From Palsa-506 sp963836355 (GTDB taxonomy: Bacteria > Actinomycetota > Actinomycetes > Streptosporangiales > Streptosporangiaceae): a DNA stretch of 64,000 nucleotides. Shown here one piece after another: positions 23,362-31,813 of this stretch. The notes under the pieces are model-generated. The model was not told where the DNA came from and ran no database searches. It saw only the letters and a program-made list of their open reading frames with translations. A program made the position numbers and the translations under genes. How positions within the stretch are numbered: the first letter of the stretch is position 1; the number at the start of each line of letters is the position of its first letter. The DNA is taken from NCBI GenBank assembly GCA_963836355.1, contig CAWIJO010000006.1:1-64000 (forward strand). The letters run 5' to 3'.

Positions 23362-25875
23362 TCACACTGCACCTCGTGTTGATGATCTGATGCCTGGGGT
23401 AATCGAGGGTGCTGGGCCTTGCGGAACTGATGGTGGCACGGGGGTCGGACAGTTTCCGGAGCCGTGGCGGCGGGCGGCACGGGCGGTACGGATTTGTTCG
23501 GGGCCGGGGGCCTGCTGGCCGGGGTGGTAGAGGTTCCGGCCGGTGCCGTCGGTACCGAGGGAGCGGATGAGGCCGAGCTGGTGCCATTTGTAAACAGCGG
23601 AGCGGCTGACGCCGTGCCGGGCGGCGAGTTGCCCGCCGGTAATGGCGTCAGCGGTGCCTGGCGGGCGGCATGCGGCGGTGATCTGATCGCGGGTCGGGCG
23701 GGGCTGGCCGGGCTGGTAGAGGTTGAAGCCGCGGTTGTCGAGCGCGGCGATGGTGACCAATCCCAGCTGGGTCCAGCGCAGGATGGTGCTGGAGGTTATG
23801 CCGAGCCTGGCCGCGAGCTGCCGGCTGGTGAGCAGGTGCTGGGTGGCTGCGGGCCTGCGGGCGGGTTCGGGGCGGTGCTGGCCGGGGTGGAAGAGGCATT
23901 CTCCGCGTCCGTCGATGCGCCGGCCGGTGATCAGGCCGCGCCGGTGCCACCTGCCGATCGTCTGCGGGGTCACCTTCAGGTCAGCGGCGATCTCACCGGT
24001 GGTGAGCATGCCTGAGGCGCGGAGCCGGCTGGCATGGGTGCTCAGGCTGCGTGCGTGGCAGAGCGCGGACAGGTTCTGCACGGTGAAGGCCCGTCCCCAC
24101 CCGCCGGTGATCCCGCGGCCGTTCAGGATTGTGGCGATCTCGCCGAAGGGGTGGTCGTCCAGGAGCTGGTCGATTAGCTCGACGGTGGCGGGGCTGGTGG
24201 TGTGCTGTTCGGTGGCGGTGAGCGGCCGCGGCAGGGTCAGGGTGTGGTGCTGGCCGCCGGTGAAGCGGACCTGGCAGCAGGTGGCGCCGTCGTCGCCTCG
24301 GGTGAGGGTGACGTCGGTGACCAGCAGGCGGAGCAGGCGCTTGCGTTCCCGCATGGGGGTGGCCGGGTCGTTCCACAGGACCGGGAAATCTGCGGCCAGG
24401 GCCAGGACGCGAGCTTGCTGCTCATGGTCGAGCGCGGCGTCGTCGTCGCGGGCGCGGGCGTAGTCATCGCGGGCCTGGGCGAGCTCGCGCAGCCGGGTGT
24501 TCCAGTCGGCTTCCAGGTTGCCGGCCACCAGCCGGTTGGCGGGGTCGACGGCCAGGTAGCGGCGTCCTGCGGTGTCGGCGGCGTGCTGGGCGCGCTGCAC
24601 GTGGGCGGCGCGGACCGTGTCGGCCTTGCGGGCGTCGGCGGCCAGTTCGGCGGTGACGGCCACGGCGGTCTGCAGCGCCAGCGGAGTGAGGGTGTCGCAG
24701 ATCAGCGCACTGATCGCGGCGTCGATGCCGGCGCCGGTGATGGCCTGGCAGGCGGGCCGGGCGTTCTGGATCCCGGCGCGCTGGCAGTGGTAGGCCGGGA
24801 CGCGGGTGCGGTCGGCGAGGGTGTGGTAGCCGACGGTCATGCGGCGGCCGCAGCGGCCGCAGATGACCACGCCTTGCAGCAGCGCGCATCCTTCGCGGGC
24901 CGGCCCGGCGGTGCGGTCCTCGCCGCGGGACGCGGCGCTGGCGGTGAGTACGGCCTGGTTGCGCTCGTACTGGGCCCAGGTCAGGTAACCGGGATGGTGA
25001 TCGCGGATGAGCACGGTCCAGTCGCTCACCGGCTTGACGTGGCTGTGCACGTGGCCGTCCAGGTCGGTGCTGGTCTTGCTGCGGCCGTAGACGTAGGCAC
25101 CGGCGTAGGCGGGGTTGTGCAGGACGTCCAGGACGATGTCGTGGGTGAGCGGCTTGAAGTACAGCTCGCCGGCGTGCGGCCCGCCCTGGTGGCGGCCGGG
25201 GAAGGTCAGGTGCGCGGCGTTGAAGGCCGCCACGACGGCGCGGGCCGAGCCGGCGGCGGTGAAGGTGTCCAGCAGCAGCTGCAGCGCACCGCGGACTTCG
25301 GTGTCGGGGCCGGGCATGATGGTGCCGGCGGCGTCGTAGACCAGGCCGGCCGGCAGGCGGCGTTTCAGCTCGCCGCGGCGGGCCTTGGCCAGCAGGCCTC
25401 CTTGCATGCGCGCCCGCAGGAAATGGAGCTCGCTTTCGGCCATGGTTCCCTTGAGGCCCAGCAGGAGTCTGTCGTTGAAGCTGGCCGGGTCATACAGGCC
25501 GTCTTCGTCGCAGATCAGGGTGTCGTTGTGGGCGCAGATCTTGATGAGCTGCTGCCAGTCGGCCGAGTCGCGGGCCAGCCGGGAGCATTCCAGGCCGAGC
25601 ACGATCCCGGCGCGCCCGAGTGACACCTCAGCGACCAGGTGCTGGAACCCTTGCCGGTCGGCGGCTGAGGCGCCGGAGTGGCCCTGGTCGACGTCGATGA
25701 CGTGGATGCGCTCGGCCGGCCAGCCCAGGGTCAGCGCCCGGCCCTGCAGATCGTACTGCCGCGCGGTGGACTCGGTGTTGTAGACGACCTGGTAGAAGGT
25801 CGACTGGCGGATATAGAGGTAGGCGTCGCGGGACAGCCGGGCGGCCGTCACCTTGGACACAGCGTCGCTGCTCAT
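23362..25875 (-). CDS. Large serine recombinase 2 with three tandem HTH repeats
   Basis: 837 residues. The resolvase domain (about 15-160) carries the serine in YIRQSTFYQV and the boxes GHSGASAADRQGF and LECSRLARDS. The recombinase domain includes HDIVLDVLHNPAYAGAYVYG and a zinc ribbon (CGRCGRRM then CQRAGIQNARPAC). A coiled coil follows. The last 230 residues hold three MerR-like helix-turn-helix repeats: TGEIAADLKVTPQTIGRWHR, TSRQLAARLGITSSTILRWT and TGGQLAARHGVSRSAVYKWH. Each ends in a Y/F-H/Q-PG turn. It appears intact and should mobilise the element. Confidence 0.9.
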   Translation of the reverse strand: MSSDAVSKVTAARLSRDAYLYIRQSTFYQVVYNTESTARQYDLQGRALTLGWPAERIHVIDVDQGHSGASAADRQGFQHLVAEVSLGRAGIVLGLECSRLARDSADWQQLIKICAHNDTLICDEDGLYDPASFNDRLLLGLKGTMAESELHFLRARMQGGLLAKARRGELKRRLPAGLVYDAAGTIMPGPDTEVRGALQLLLDTFTAAGSARAVVAAFNAAHLTFPGRHQGGPHAGELYFKPLTHDIVLDVLHNPAYAGAYVYGRSKTSTDLDGHVHSHVKPVSDWTVLIRDHHPGYLTWAQYERNQAVLTASAASRGEDRTAGPAREGCALLQGVVICGRCGRRMTVGYHTLADRTRVPAYHCQRAGIQNARPACQAITGAGIDAAISALICDTLTPLALQTAVAVTAELAADARKADTVRAAHVQRAQHAADTAGRRYLAVDPANRLVAGNLEADWNTRLRELAQARDDYARARDDDAALDHEQQARVLALAADFPVLWNDPATPMRERKRLLRLLVTDVTLTRGDDGATCCQVRFTGGQHHTLTLPRPLTATEQHTTSPATVELIDQLLDDHPFGEIATILNGRGITGGWGRAFTVQNLSALCHARSLSTHASRLRASGMLTTGEIAADLKVTPQTIGRWHRRGLITGRRIDGRGECLFHPGQHRPEPARRPAATQHLLTSRQLAARLGITSSTILRWTQLGLVTIAALDNRGFNLYQPGQPRPTRDQITAACRPPGTADAITGGQLAARHGVSRSAVYKWHQLGLIRSLGTDGTGRNLYHPGQQAPGPEQIRTARAARRHGSGNCPTPVPPSVPQGPAPSITPGIRSSTRGAV

Positions 25876-26189
25876 GGCGGGATGGTCTCCCTGTCGGGGA
25901 ACGAGGACGGGAACGGGGCCGGGGCGGGGGATGCGGCGCGGGCCCGGGCACGGGCATGGTGGAGCGTCAGCTGGGCCATCACCGCGATGAGCTGGCTGGT
26001 CGCGGCGGGCAGCAGCGGCGGGCAGGCTGGGCTGGTGTTCTTGCCTCCTTCCGCCGGGATGGCGGGCAGGGACTGATCGGGGGCGGATGAGGACTGCCCA
26101 GCCTGCGTCTGCGCTGCTGCGCTGTCACGCCGGTCTGCGGGCGGGCGCTGGGGGGTCCACGTGGCCGCGCTGGCCATCCAGGCCGCCAT
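25872..26189 (-). CDS. Small protein upstream of recombinase 2
   Basis: From ATG 26189 (MAAWMASAATWTPQRPPADR) to a stop overlapping the recombinase start as ATGA, 105 residues. It is Pro/Ala/Ser-rich with a hydrophobic TSQLIAVMAQLTLHHARA segment. The coding signal in the same frame extends upstream (EQLRGIAAGGLGGGWRYGAA) to the HTH gene, but no normal start is seen there, so the true start may be further left in gene direction or lost. No family is recognised. Confidence 0.45.
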   Translation of the reverse strand: MAAWMASAATWTPQRPPADRRDSAAAQTQAGQSSSAPDQSLPAIPAEGGKNTSPACPPLLPAATSQLIAVMAQLTLHHARARARAASPAPAPFPSSFPDRETIPP

Positions 26190-26331
26190 CCCCGAGGCGG
26201 CCAGGACCGCCGCCCCGTACCGCCAGCCGCCGCCGAGCCCGCCGGCGGCGATGCCGCGCAGCTGCTCATAAGCGCTGGCGAGCGCAGCTGCGCCCTCGTC
26301 CTGCCCGGCGCCCTGGCCTGCGGGCTGGGTG

Positions 26332-26820
26332 TCAGCGCCTTTTGGCCGCCTCCTTGCGCTCGTGCCCGGCGGCCCGCCGGCTGGCGAGGGCGCGCTCGAC
26401 CGATCGCTTGTGCACGGTGACGCCGAACTGGTCCGCGATGGCTGCGGCCAGCTGCGCCGGGGACGGCGCGGGATCGGCGGCGGCTTGCTGCTCCACGAAG
26501 TCCAGCACCGCCGCCGTCAGCTTGTGCCCGCCCTTGGGGCCCGGCCTGGCCGGGATCAGGCCGGGCAGCCCGTGCTCGGCAAGAGCCTTCCTGGCGTTGT
26601 AGTAGCTCTGGCGGGCCAGGCCGAACGCCGAGGCGGCGGCGCCCGCGCCCAGCGCGCCGGCCTCGACCGCGCGCACCATCTCGTACTTGACCTGGACCAA
26701 GTCGGCGGGATCGAAGAAGGCTCCGGAGGTGAAGGCCGGATCGGTCACCGCCTCCGGATGCGGGTTCAGCGTCCGCGACGCCGCCAGCGAGGCGTCCTTG
26801 CTGCGATCCCGGCCTGCCAC
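26332..26820 (-). CDS. Helix-turn-helix protein of serine-recombinase element 2
   Basis: 162 residues, MAGRDRSKDASLAASRTLNP onward. A leading segment with DLVQVKYEMVRAVEAGALGA is followed by an HTH (GAAASAFGLARQSYYNARKA) and a second HTH-like region near the C-terminus (PAQLAAAIADQFGVTVHKRS), ending in a basic tail RKEAAKRR. The layout resembles the HTH half of IS3/IS630 OrfA-type proteins. It lies between DUF5372 and the recombinase on the same strand, where it may act as repressor or accessory DNA binder. Confidence 0.65.
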   Translation of the reverse strand: MAGRDRSKDASLAASRTLNPHPEAVTDPAFTSGAFFDPADLVQVKYEMVRAVEAGALGAGAAASAFGLARQSYYNARKALAEHGLPGLIPARPGPKGGHKLTAAVLDFVEQQAAADPAPSPAQLAAAIADQFGVTVHKRSVERALASRRAAGHERKEAAKRR

Positions 26821-26994
26821 GGCGCCTCCCGCCTCCGAATTTCGTCCATGTGATTATAGCGCAAGAATGAACGGACGGGATAGCCTTCTGGCGGGCAAAG
26901 AGGGACGTTGTCACTATCGCCGCAGCCAGAAGCCTGAGACTCCGGGCAATCGGACTGACGCCATTCCGGGTACACGACAGAATCCCGTGGACGT

Positions 26995-27294
26995 TCACGA
27001 CAGAATCCTCTGGACACCGTCTGCACCGGAACGCAGCCGGGCGACCTCATCAGCCAGCTTCAGCAGATCCGCCGTCCGAAACGGCGCCCGGCCCGCCGCG
27101 ACCACCACGAACGGATCCGCCGGCGCCAGATCGGTCCACTCCGCCGGCAGGCTGACCAGCTCACCGGCGTCACCAAAGACATAGACCCGGTCCGCCCGCC
27201 AGTTCCGGCGCCGCTTCACGAACTCCAGGTCCCGCCCGAACCACGGATGGAACGGGTGAACCACACGCACCCGCTCAGGGCCCGCCTGATCCAC
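26995..27294 (-). CDS. DUF5372 family protein
   Basis: 99 residues from GTG 27294 (DQAGPERVRVVHPFHPWFGR). It has the HPFHP opening followed by DLEFVKRRRNWRADRVYVFG and LPAEWTDLAPADPFVVVAAG, the pattern of DUF5372 proteins. It is the first gene of serine-recombinase element 2. The paralogue in element 1 (6926-7168) is at the same relative place, which supports a shared role with these recombinases. Confidence 0.7.
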   Translation of the reverse strand: MDQAGPERVRVVHPFHPWFGRDLEFVKRRRNWRADRVYVFGDAGELVSLPAEWTDLAPADPFVVVAAGRAPFRTADLLKLADEVARLRSGADGVQRILS

Positions 27295-27326
27295 CGGTTC
27301 ACGCGTAGTCGACGACTCGATCGAAC

Positions 27327-27461
27327 GGCCTGATCGAATCGGTCAACACCAAGATAAGGGTCATCACACGGATGGCCTTCGGGTTCCGCGACCCCGCCGC
27401 CCTCATCGGGCTGGCCATGCTCGCACTCGGCGGCCTCCGCCCTGCCCTCCCCGGAAGATGA
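27327..27461 (+). pseudogene. ISL3 family transposase, C-terminal part
   Basis: Encodes GLIESVNTKIRVITRMAFGF to RPALPGR, with the conserved final Glu (IESVNTK) of the DDE triad. It joins to LDHGLSN at 23352 once element 2 is removed. The stop at 27459-27461 is 34 bp from the right ISL3 end. Confidence 0.88.
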
Positions 27462-27503
27462 TCACCAATCCACCCACGGAACCGGCAGGAGGGCCTCTTT
27501 TGA

Positions 27504-27936
27504 CCAGCACCCGGACGCCGGGATCATCACCAGCTTCCCAGGGCTCGGCTCTCTCACCGGCGCCCGGGTGCTCGCCGAGACCGGCGACGACCGGTCCCGG
27601 TTCGCCGACGCCAAGGGCCTGAAGGCCTACGCCGGGGCTGCCCCCATCACCCGCGCCAGCGGCAAAACCCTTGCCGTGCTGCACCGGCGTGTCAAGAACC
27701 AGCGCCTCGCGGCGGCCGGTTACATCTGGGCCTTCGCCGCCCTCACCGCCTCACCCGGCGCCCGCGCCCACTACGACCGCCGCAAGACCGCCGGCGACCG
27801 GCACGCCGCCGCACAACGCAACCTCTTCGCACGCCTCCTCGGCTGCCTCCACCACTGCCTGCTCACCGGCCAGCACTACGACGAGACCACCGCCTTCCCG
27901 GCACCAAGAGAGACAACACGCAAGGTCGCTGCTTGA
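27504..27936 (+). pseudogene. IS110 family transposase, C-terminal part
   Basis: Encodes QHPDAGIITSFPGLGSLTGA to ETTRKVAA. The C-terminal (transposase_20) domain has the conserved block FADAKGLKAYAGAAPITRAS with the catalytic serine region, and KNQRLAAAGYIWAFAALTAS. It continues the gene broken at 21798. The last residues pass into the flank near 27936. Confidence 0.85.
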
Positions 27937-27948
27937 CAACTAAACGCA

Positions 27949-28131
27949 TCGGATGTCTACATCGCAAGCATCACAAACGACGACGAGGACCTCCCACCGC
28001 ACGTCGCCGCGCTCTGCAACCAGCCCACCTGGACCATCCACCGCATCCGCGGCGGGCACTGGCCGATGGTGTCCGACCCAGCCAGCCTTACCGCGCTGCT
28101 CAACGCCACCACCGAGCTGAGCGAGTCATGA
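27949..28131 (+). pseudogene. Alpha/beta hydrolase-like fragment, C-terminal part
   Basis: Encodes SDVYIASITNDDEDLPPHVA to ELSES, containing WTIHRIRGGHWPMVSDPASL, a typical catalytic-His region of alpha/beta hydrolases. It is probably the end of the gene whose middle is at 20312-20497. The IS110 nest lies between them. Confidence 0.5.
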
Positions 28132-28812
28132 ACCCACACCACAGACCAGGTGGCCAGACATCGGCGTCCGCGCTGCTGGGAAGTCGAGCACACGATACCT
28201 GCGGCGAACGACAAGTGAATGGCGCACCGCACAACCCGTGCCGATAGACGAACCTCATACGGGAACGCCTCAGGTCGGAGGGGACGCCCGCGAGAGGCCG
28301 TCCCGTAAGACCCGCCCGGTGGAGATTCCCGCATGGGTGCCCTATACGGGACACCGGACAACGCCTGCGGGCTCCTTCCGCAGCGCCAAGCGGAAAGGTC
28401 CTCTGCAACACCTCTGTCTTTTGCCGATGCTCGCGACAGGCAGCAGCCGGATCGTGATTGACACGCGGCCACAGCGAACGGCTCTGTACGCCCTAAGGGC
28501 GTACAGAACAGCGCGATCGGTGCGGCGGTTGCTGATTAACGGCTCCAAGCAACGCCCGCACAGAACGGCGGCGATGCGCGTGTTACCGCCCGGCTCTCTG
28601 GCTACTCTCTGTAACGACCGTCGGCGCCATGGCACTGCCCTGACAGGCTTCCCGGACCGCCGGGACGACAGTGGAACAACACCCGGCATCCCGAGCTCAG
28701 GCTCCAGCGGATCGCTCGGTCGGCGGCAGAAGAGTGAACTCGCAGGCCGTCGTGTATCTCGGACCCGGCAAGCGTCCTCTTGTTTACAGAGGGATCGTCT
28801 GAGAGGACAGCC
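28132..28812. other. No gene recognised
   Basis: I see no coding frame with a plausible start and family. A perfect hairpin lies at 28483-28507. Confidence 0.5.
28483..28507. repeat. Perfect 11-bp inverted repeat
   Basis: TCTGTACGCCC and GGGCGTACAGA flank a TAA centre. There is no T tract, and it lies about 305 bp upstream of the DUF1353 gene. It could be an operator or a factor-dependent terminator. Confidence 0.6.
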
Positions 28813-29442
28813 ATGGCTATTGACAGGTCGACGTCAGATGCCGCAGGCACCTACACGCTCGGCTTCAGCCCGGATTCCACGGTCGACGTTCGTCAAGTCG
28901 ATGACCAGGACTGGATGACGCTGCGGGCGTTGACCTACCACGCGAAGGCGGAAGAGTTCGAGGTGCCCGTCCACGAGCGGACCGACTTCGCGTCGGTACC
29001 CCGTGTGTTCGTGTGGTTTATCCCCCGCTACGGACGCTACACGAAGTCCGCAATCTTGCACGACTACCTGTGCAGTGTCGCCGTTCCCGCCGGCCGCATC
29101 AGCCGGATAGACGCCGATGGCATCTTCCGCCAGTCCATGCGAGAACTCGGCGTCCCGTTCCTGCGCCGGTGGATCATGTGGGCAGCTGTGAGGTGGGGCG
29201 CGCTCACGAATCCAGTCGGCCGCACGGACTGGTGGAAAGAGGCCTGGCGTGTCGCCACGGTGACCGCGGTCGCCCTGCCAGTCCTCGCTCCCGCCGCCGC
29301 TGTCATCATGATCACTCTCCCGGTCTTTTTCCTCGTCGAGCTGCTCGCATGGATCCCACTCCAGGCGTCCCGCTCCGTGCGGAAAAGGCGCGGCCGTCCG
29401 GCCAAGACAGTCAACAAGCCAGCGCTTCGCTGGAAGCTATAG
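28813..29442 (+). CDS. DUF1353 family protein with C-terminal membrane segment
   Basis: 209 residues from ATG 28813, preceded by GAGAGGACAG. The DUF1353 core (about 30-130) has VHERTDFASVPRVFVWFIPR, GRYTKSAILHDYL and the DADGIFRQSMRELGVP motif. The HD pair suggests a metal-dependent fold. The C-terminus adds a hydrophobic segment (VALPVLAPAAAVIMITLPVF) and a basic tail, so it may sit on the membrane. DUF1353 proteins are common in phages and mobile DNA, and the function is unknown. An upstream in-frame ATG at 28780 lacks a ribosome site. Confidence 0.75.
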   Translation: MAIDRSTSDAAGTYTLGFSPDSTVDVRQVDDQDWMTLRALTYHAKAEEFEVPVHERTDFASVPRVFVWFIPRYGRYTKSAILHDYLCSVAVPAGRISRIDADGIFRQSMRELGVPFLRRWIMWAAVRWGALTNPVGRTDWWKEAWRVATVTAVALPVLAPAAAVIMITLPVFFLVELLAWIPLQASRSVRKRRGRPAKTVNKPALRWKL

Positions 29443-29583
29443 ACACCCCATCCCAGCGGCATGGCCGGATGATGCTGAGCTCCGCTATGGCTACATCATC
29501 ATGTACCTGGTGGTCACGCGCCGAATCCATCCAATCGATCATCGGCCCATCGCCCCCAAGAACCAGTAAAGGAGATGTGCAAG

Positions 29584-30033
29584 ATGGCAGTACCGAAGCC
29601 GGTACAAGCATGGGATTCGGACCGTGAGTTGGAGCGCGCCAAGTACCTGTGGGAGGAGTACAAGTACCGGCATGACCTGATATGGAGGCTACTGTTCAGA
29701 GCCACCGCGGTAGCGGCCCTGCTATCTATAGCTCCGTTCACAATCAGTGACTTGGCCGGAAGCAGAGCTGGCGGCTGGGTGAAGGCCCTCCCCGCGCTCG
29801 CTATCGCCCTCGTATTCGTAAGCTGGATCGTGCTCTTGGTCGAACTTCGGCTGTTCAGCCCGATCGATAGGCACTACGTCAAGGCACAGAATAAAGCAAT
29901 GGGCGGACCGGTACGGAAAGGCGGAAAGATCGATAAACTCTTCGAGTTGCTTGTTTGTCTCTATCCGGGTTTCTTGCTGATCCTCACAATAATTGTCGGC
30001 TGTATCGTCTGGTCTTGGCATCCTCACCCCTAG
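29584..30033 (+). CDS. Small membrane protein, unknown function
   Basis: 149 residues starting MAVPKPVQAWDSDRELERAK. I prefer ATG 29584 over 29575 because AGGAG would be too close to the earlier one. A charged N-terminal helix is followed by three hydrophobic segments: WRLLFRATAVAALLSIAPFT, LPALAIALVFVSWIVLLVEL and LLVCLYPGFLLILTIIVGCI. I recognise no family. Codon use is less GC-biased than in the surrounding mobile genes. Confidence 0.65.
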   Translation: MAVPKPVQAWDSDRELERAKYLWEEYKYRHDLIWRLLFRATAVAALLSIAPFTISDLAGSRAGGWVKALPALAIALVFVSWIVLLVELRLFSPIDRHYVKAQNKAMGGPVRKGGKIDKLFELLVCLYPGFLLILTIIVGCIVWSWHPHP

Positions 30034-30823
30034 CCTTCGGCAGCCCGAGTGGTGGCACTGCTGCCGTCATCGGATGCGCCTGTCATCTGGCTTGCGGGGC
30101 CTCGCCGGGCCCAGTGGGAGAAGAGGCCCGAAAGAGGGTTAGTGTTGCTACTCGAAGGAGCGGCGCCCCTTGCTGGCAACGTCTTGCGAGCCGAGGAAGA
30201 CTCGTGATTGTGACCATCGGATGGGCCGCAAACCGGGACAATACTACTGTATGTTCGTAGGCAGAACAGGTTTGCGGTTGCTGAAGTTTCTGGCTATTCC
30301 TACCTCGGCGCGGTCAGCTACGTAACACCAGTTGCCGACAACTCACTCACATCGGCGCGACCGAAGCCGCGCTTGTGCTCGCGTCCAGGGGCAGCAGATG
30401 GGAGTTCGCGAGGTACCGAAGCCTGGCTCAATCTGACTGGCGAGATGCGCTTGTGGCAGCGGGCCTCAAGAACAGCGATTAGCCACACAGGCTCAACGCA
30501 GCACTCGGCCGCCTGAGAAGTGAGCGTCACGCCTCAGCGCGGACTGCGGCCTGAACGCGCCCGCTCACAACGCGCTGACGAAGCCACCGAAGTTTCTCGT
30601 CGTGGCCCGAAGGCAAGCGTCGAGGTCGGCGAGCCGTCCAACGACGTCGATCGGGACAGTGCCGATCGTGAGGAGCGCTCCGCCTCGCTGGTGCAGGGCT
30701 GTCCTCCCATAGCTCGTCTGCGGGACGTGCAATGCCCCCTGTGGGCCGGTTGACCTTGGTGCCGCTGATACTTGTGAACCGAAAATGCCGTGCGGACGAG
30801 GGCTGGATACAAGGAGGTGCCGG
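30034..30823. other. No intact gene recognised
   Basis: The 790 bases before the oxidoreductase pair contain no convincing gene. A minus-strand frame near 30565-30690 reads GALLTIGTVPIDVVGRLADL and looks protein-like, but it has no start or family match. It may be a gene remnant. Confidence 0.4.
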
Positions 30824-31741
30824 ATGAAGGCGATTGTGGTGACGGATCAGGCCGCGGGAACGGCTGGGATGACGCTCGTGGAGCGGCCAGAGCCAGAGGC
30901 CGCGGGGAACGACGTTCTCGTTGAGGTTTATGCATCGGGATTCACCCCGGGTGAGCTCACGTGGCCCTCGAACTGGGCAGATCGCCTCTGCCGCGACCGG
31001 ACGCCTTCGATTCCCGGGCACGAGCTGGCCGGAGTGGTCACCGCTCTCGGCTATGGCACGACGGGGCTGACTGTGGGACAGCGAGTATTCGGCCTCACGG
31101 ACTGGACTCGCGACGGCACCCTGGCTGAGTACGCGGCCGTCGAGGCGCGCAACCTCGCGCCGCTGCCGGGCGACGTCGACTTCACGGTGGGCGCATCCCT
31201 GCCGATCTCGGGCCTGACTGCGTGGCAAGGGCTGTTCGAGCATGGCCGCCTTCGGGCGGGGCAGAGCGTCCTCGTGCACGGCGCGGCCGGCGGAGTCGGC
31301 TCGATGGTGACGCAGCTCGCGCGCGAGGCCGGCGCCTACATCATCGGCACCGGACGAGCTGCCGACCGGCAGACCGCGCTCGACTTCGGCGCGCAGGAGT
31401 TCATCGACCTCGACCACGACGCGCTGGAAGACATCGGCGGAGTCGATCTGGTTTTCGACATCGTCGGCGGCGACATCGGGACGCGGTCCGCGGGCGTGAT
31501 TCGCGCCGGAGGAACGCTGGTGACGATCGCCGGCCCGCCGGAGGCGCGGCCCGCAAGCGGCCTGGCGATCGACTTCGTTGTCGTGTCCGATCGTGCCCAG
31601 CTGAGTGAGATTGTCCAGCGGGTGCGGGACGGACGCGTGCGGACGAACATCGGCACCGTCGCGACCCTCGACGACGCAGTGGCCGCCTTCAACCCCACAG
31701 AGCGGATCAAGGGCAAGACGATCATCAGCGTTCGTCGATAA
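30824..31741 (+). CDS. NADPH:quinone-oxidoreductase-like MDR protein 1
   Basis: 305 residues, MKAIVVTDQAAGTAGMTLVE, behind AAGGAGG. It is a medium-chain dehydrogenase: the GroES-like domain includes IPGHELAGVVTALG, and the Rossmann domain has VLVHGAAGGVGSMVTQLARE. The structural zinc Cys lobe is absent, as in quinone oxidoreductases. It should use NADPH to reduce a quinone or enone. A close paralogue follows 72 bp downstream (31814-32758). This copy lacks an 8-residue stretch after the first strand that the second has (RLASLAGA). It appears intact. Confidence 0.85.
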   Translation: MKAIVVTDQAAGTAGMTLVERPEPEAAGNDVLVEVYASGFTPGELTWPSNWADRLCRDRTPSIPGHELAGVVTALGYGTTGLTVGQRVFGLTDWTRDGTLAEYAAVEARNLAPLPGDVDFTVGASLPISGLTAWQGLFEHGRLRAGQSVLVHGAAGGVGSMVTQLAREAGAYIIGTGRAADRQTALDFGAQEFIDLDHDALEDIGGVDLVFDIVGGDIGTRSAGVIRAGGTLVTIAGPPEARPASGLAIDFVVVSDRAQLSEIVQRVRDGRVRTNIGTVATLDDAVAAFNPTERIKGKTIISVRR

Positions 31742-31758
31742 GGAGGGGGACAGCAGAG

Positions 31759-31783
31759 ACCCCCGTTACGTCGTAACGGGGGT
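31759..31783. promoter_or_regulatory. Perfect 12-bp palindrome between the oxidoreductase genes
   Basis: ACCCCCGTTACG and CGTAACGGGGGT flank one T, ending 30 bp before the second gene. It could be an operator for a dimeric repressor or an attenuating hairpin. No T run follows, so a simple terminator is less likely. Confidence 0.55.
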
Positions 31784-31813
31784 AGGCGAGGACTGATACA
31801 GAGAGGTATTCAA

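Larger units (their letters stand above)
23354..27327 (-). mobile_element. Serine-recombinase element 2 (DUF5372 / HTH / recombinase)
   Basis: About 3.97 kb inserted in the ISL3 transposase gene between the codons of its conserved GLSN/GLIESVNT motif. AACG is shared at both junctions (23350-23353 and 27324-27327), consistent with a serine-recombinase crossover. All four genes point left, with DUF5372 first and the recombinase last. The gene order parallels element 1 at 6894-9817. Confidence 0.85.
21799..27495 (+). mobile_element. ISL3 family element, interrupted
   Basis: The inverted ends are GGCTCCCCTGCCGGTGCCG at 21799 and the inverse of GGCCCTCCTGCCGGTTCCG ending at 27495. The flanking 8-bp duplications are TTTTTTGA (21791-21798) and TCTTTTGA (27496-27503), with one difference. 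ISL3 elements make 8-bp duplications. It disrupts the IS110 transposase gene and is itself disrupted by a serine-recombinase element at 23354-27327. Without that insertion it is about 1.72 kb. Confidence 0.88.

Noticed and set aside
24202..25623. 473-codon plus-strand frame over serine recombinase 2
   Set aside because: Antisense shadow in high-GC DNA; Gly/Val-rich with no domain.
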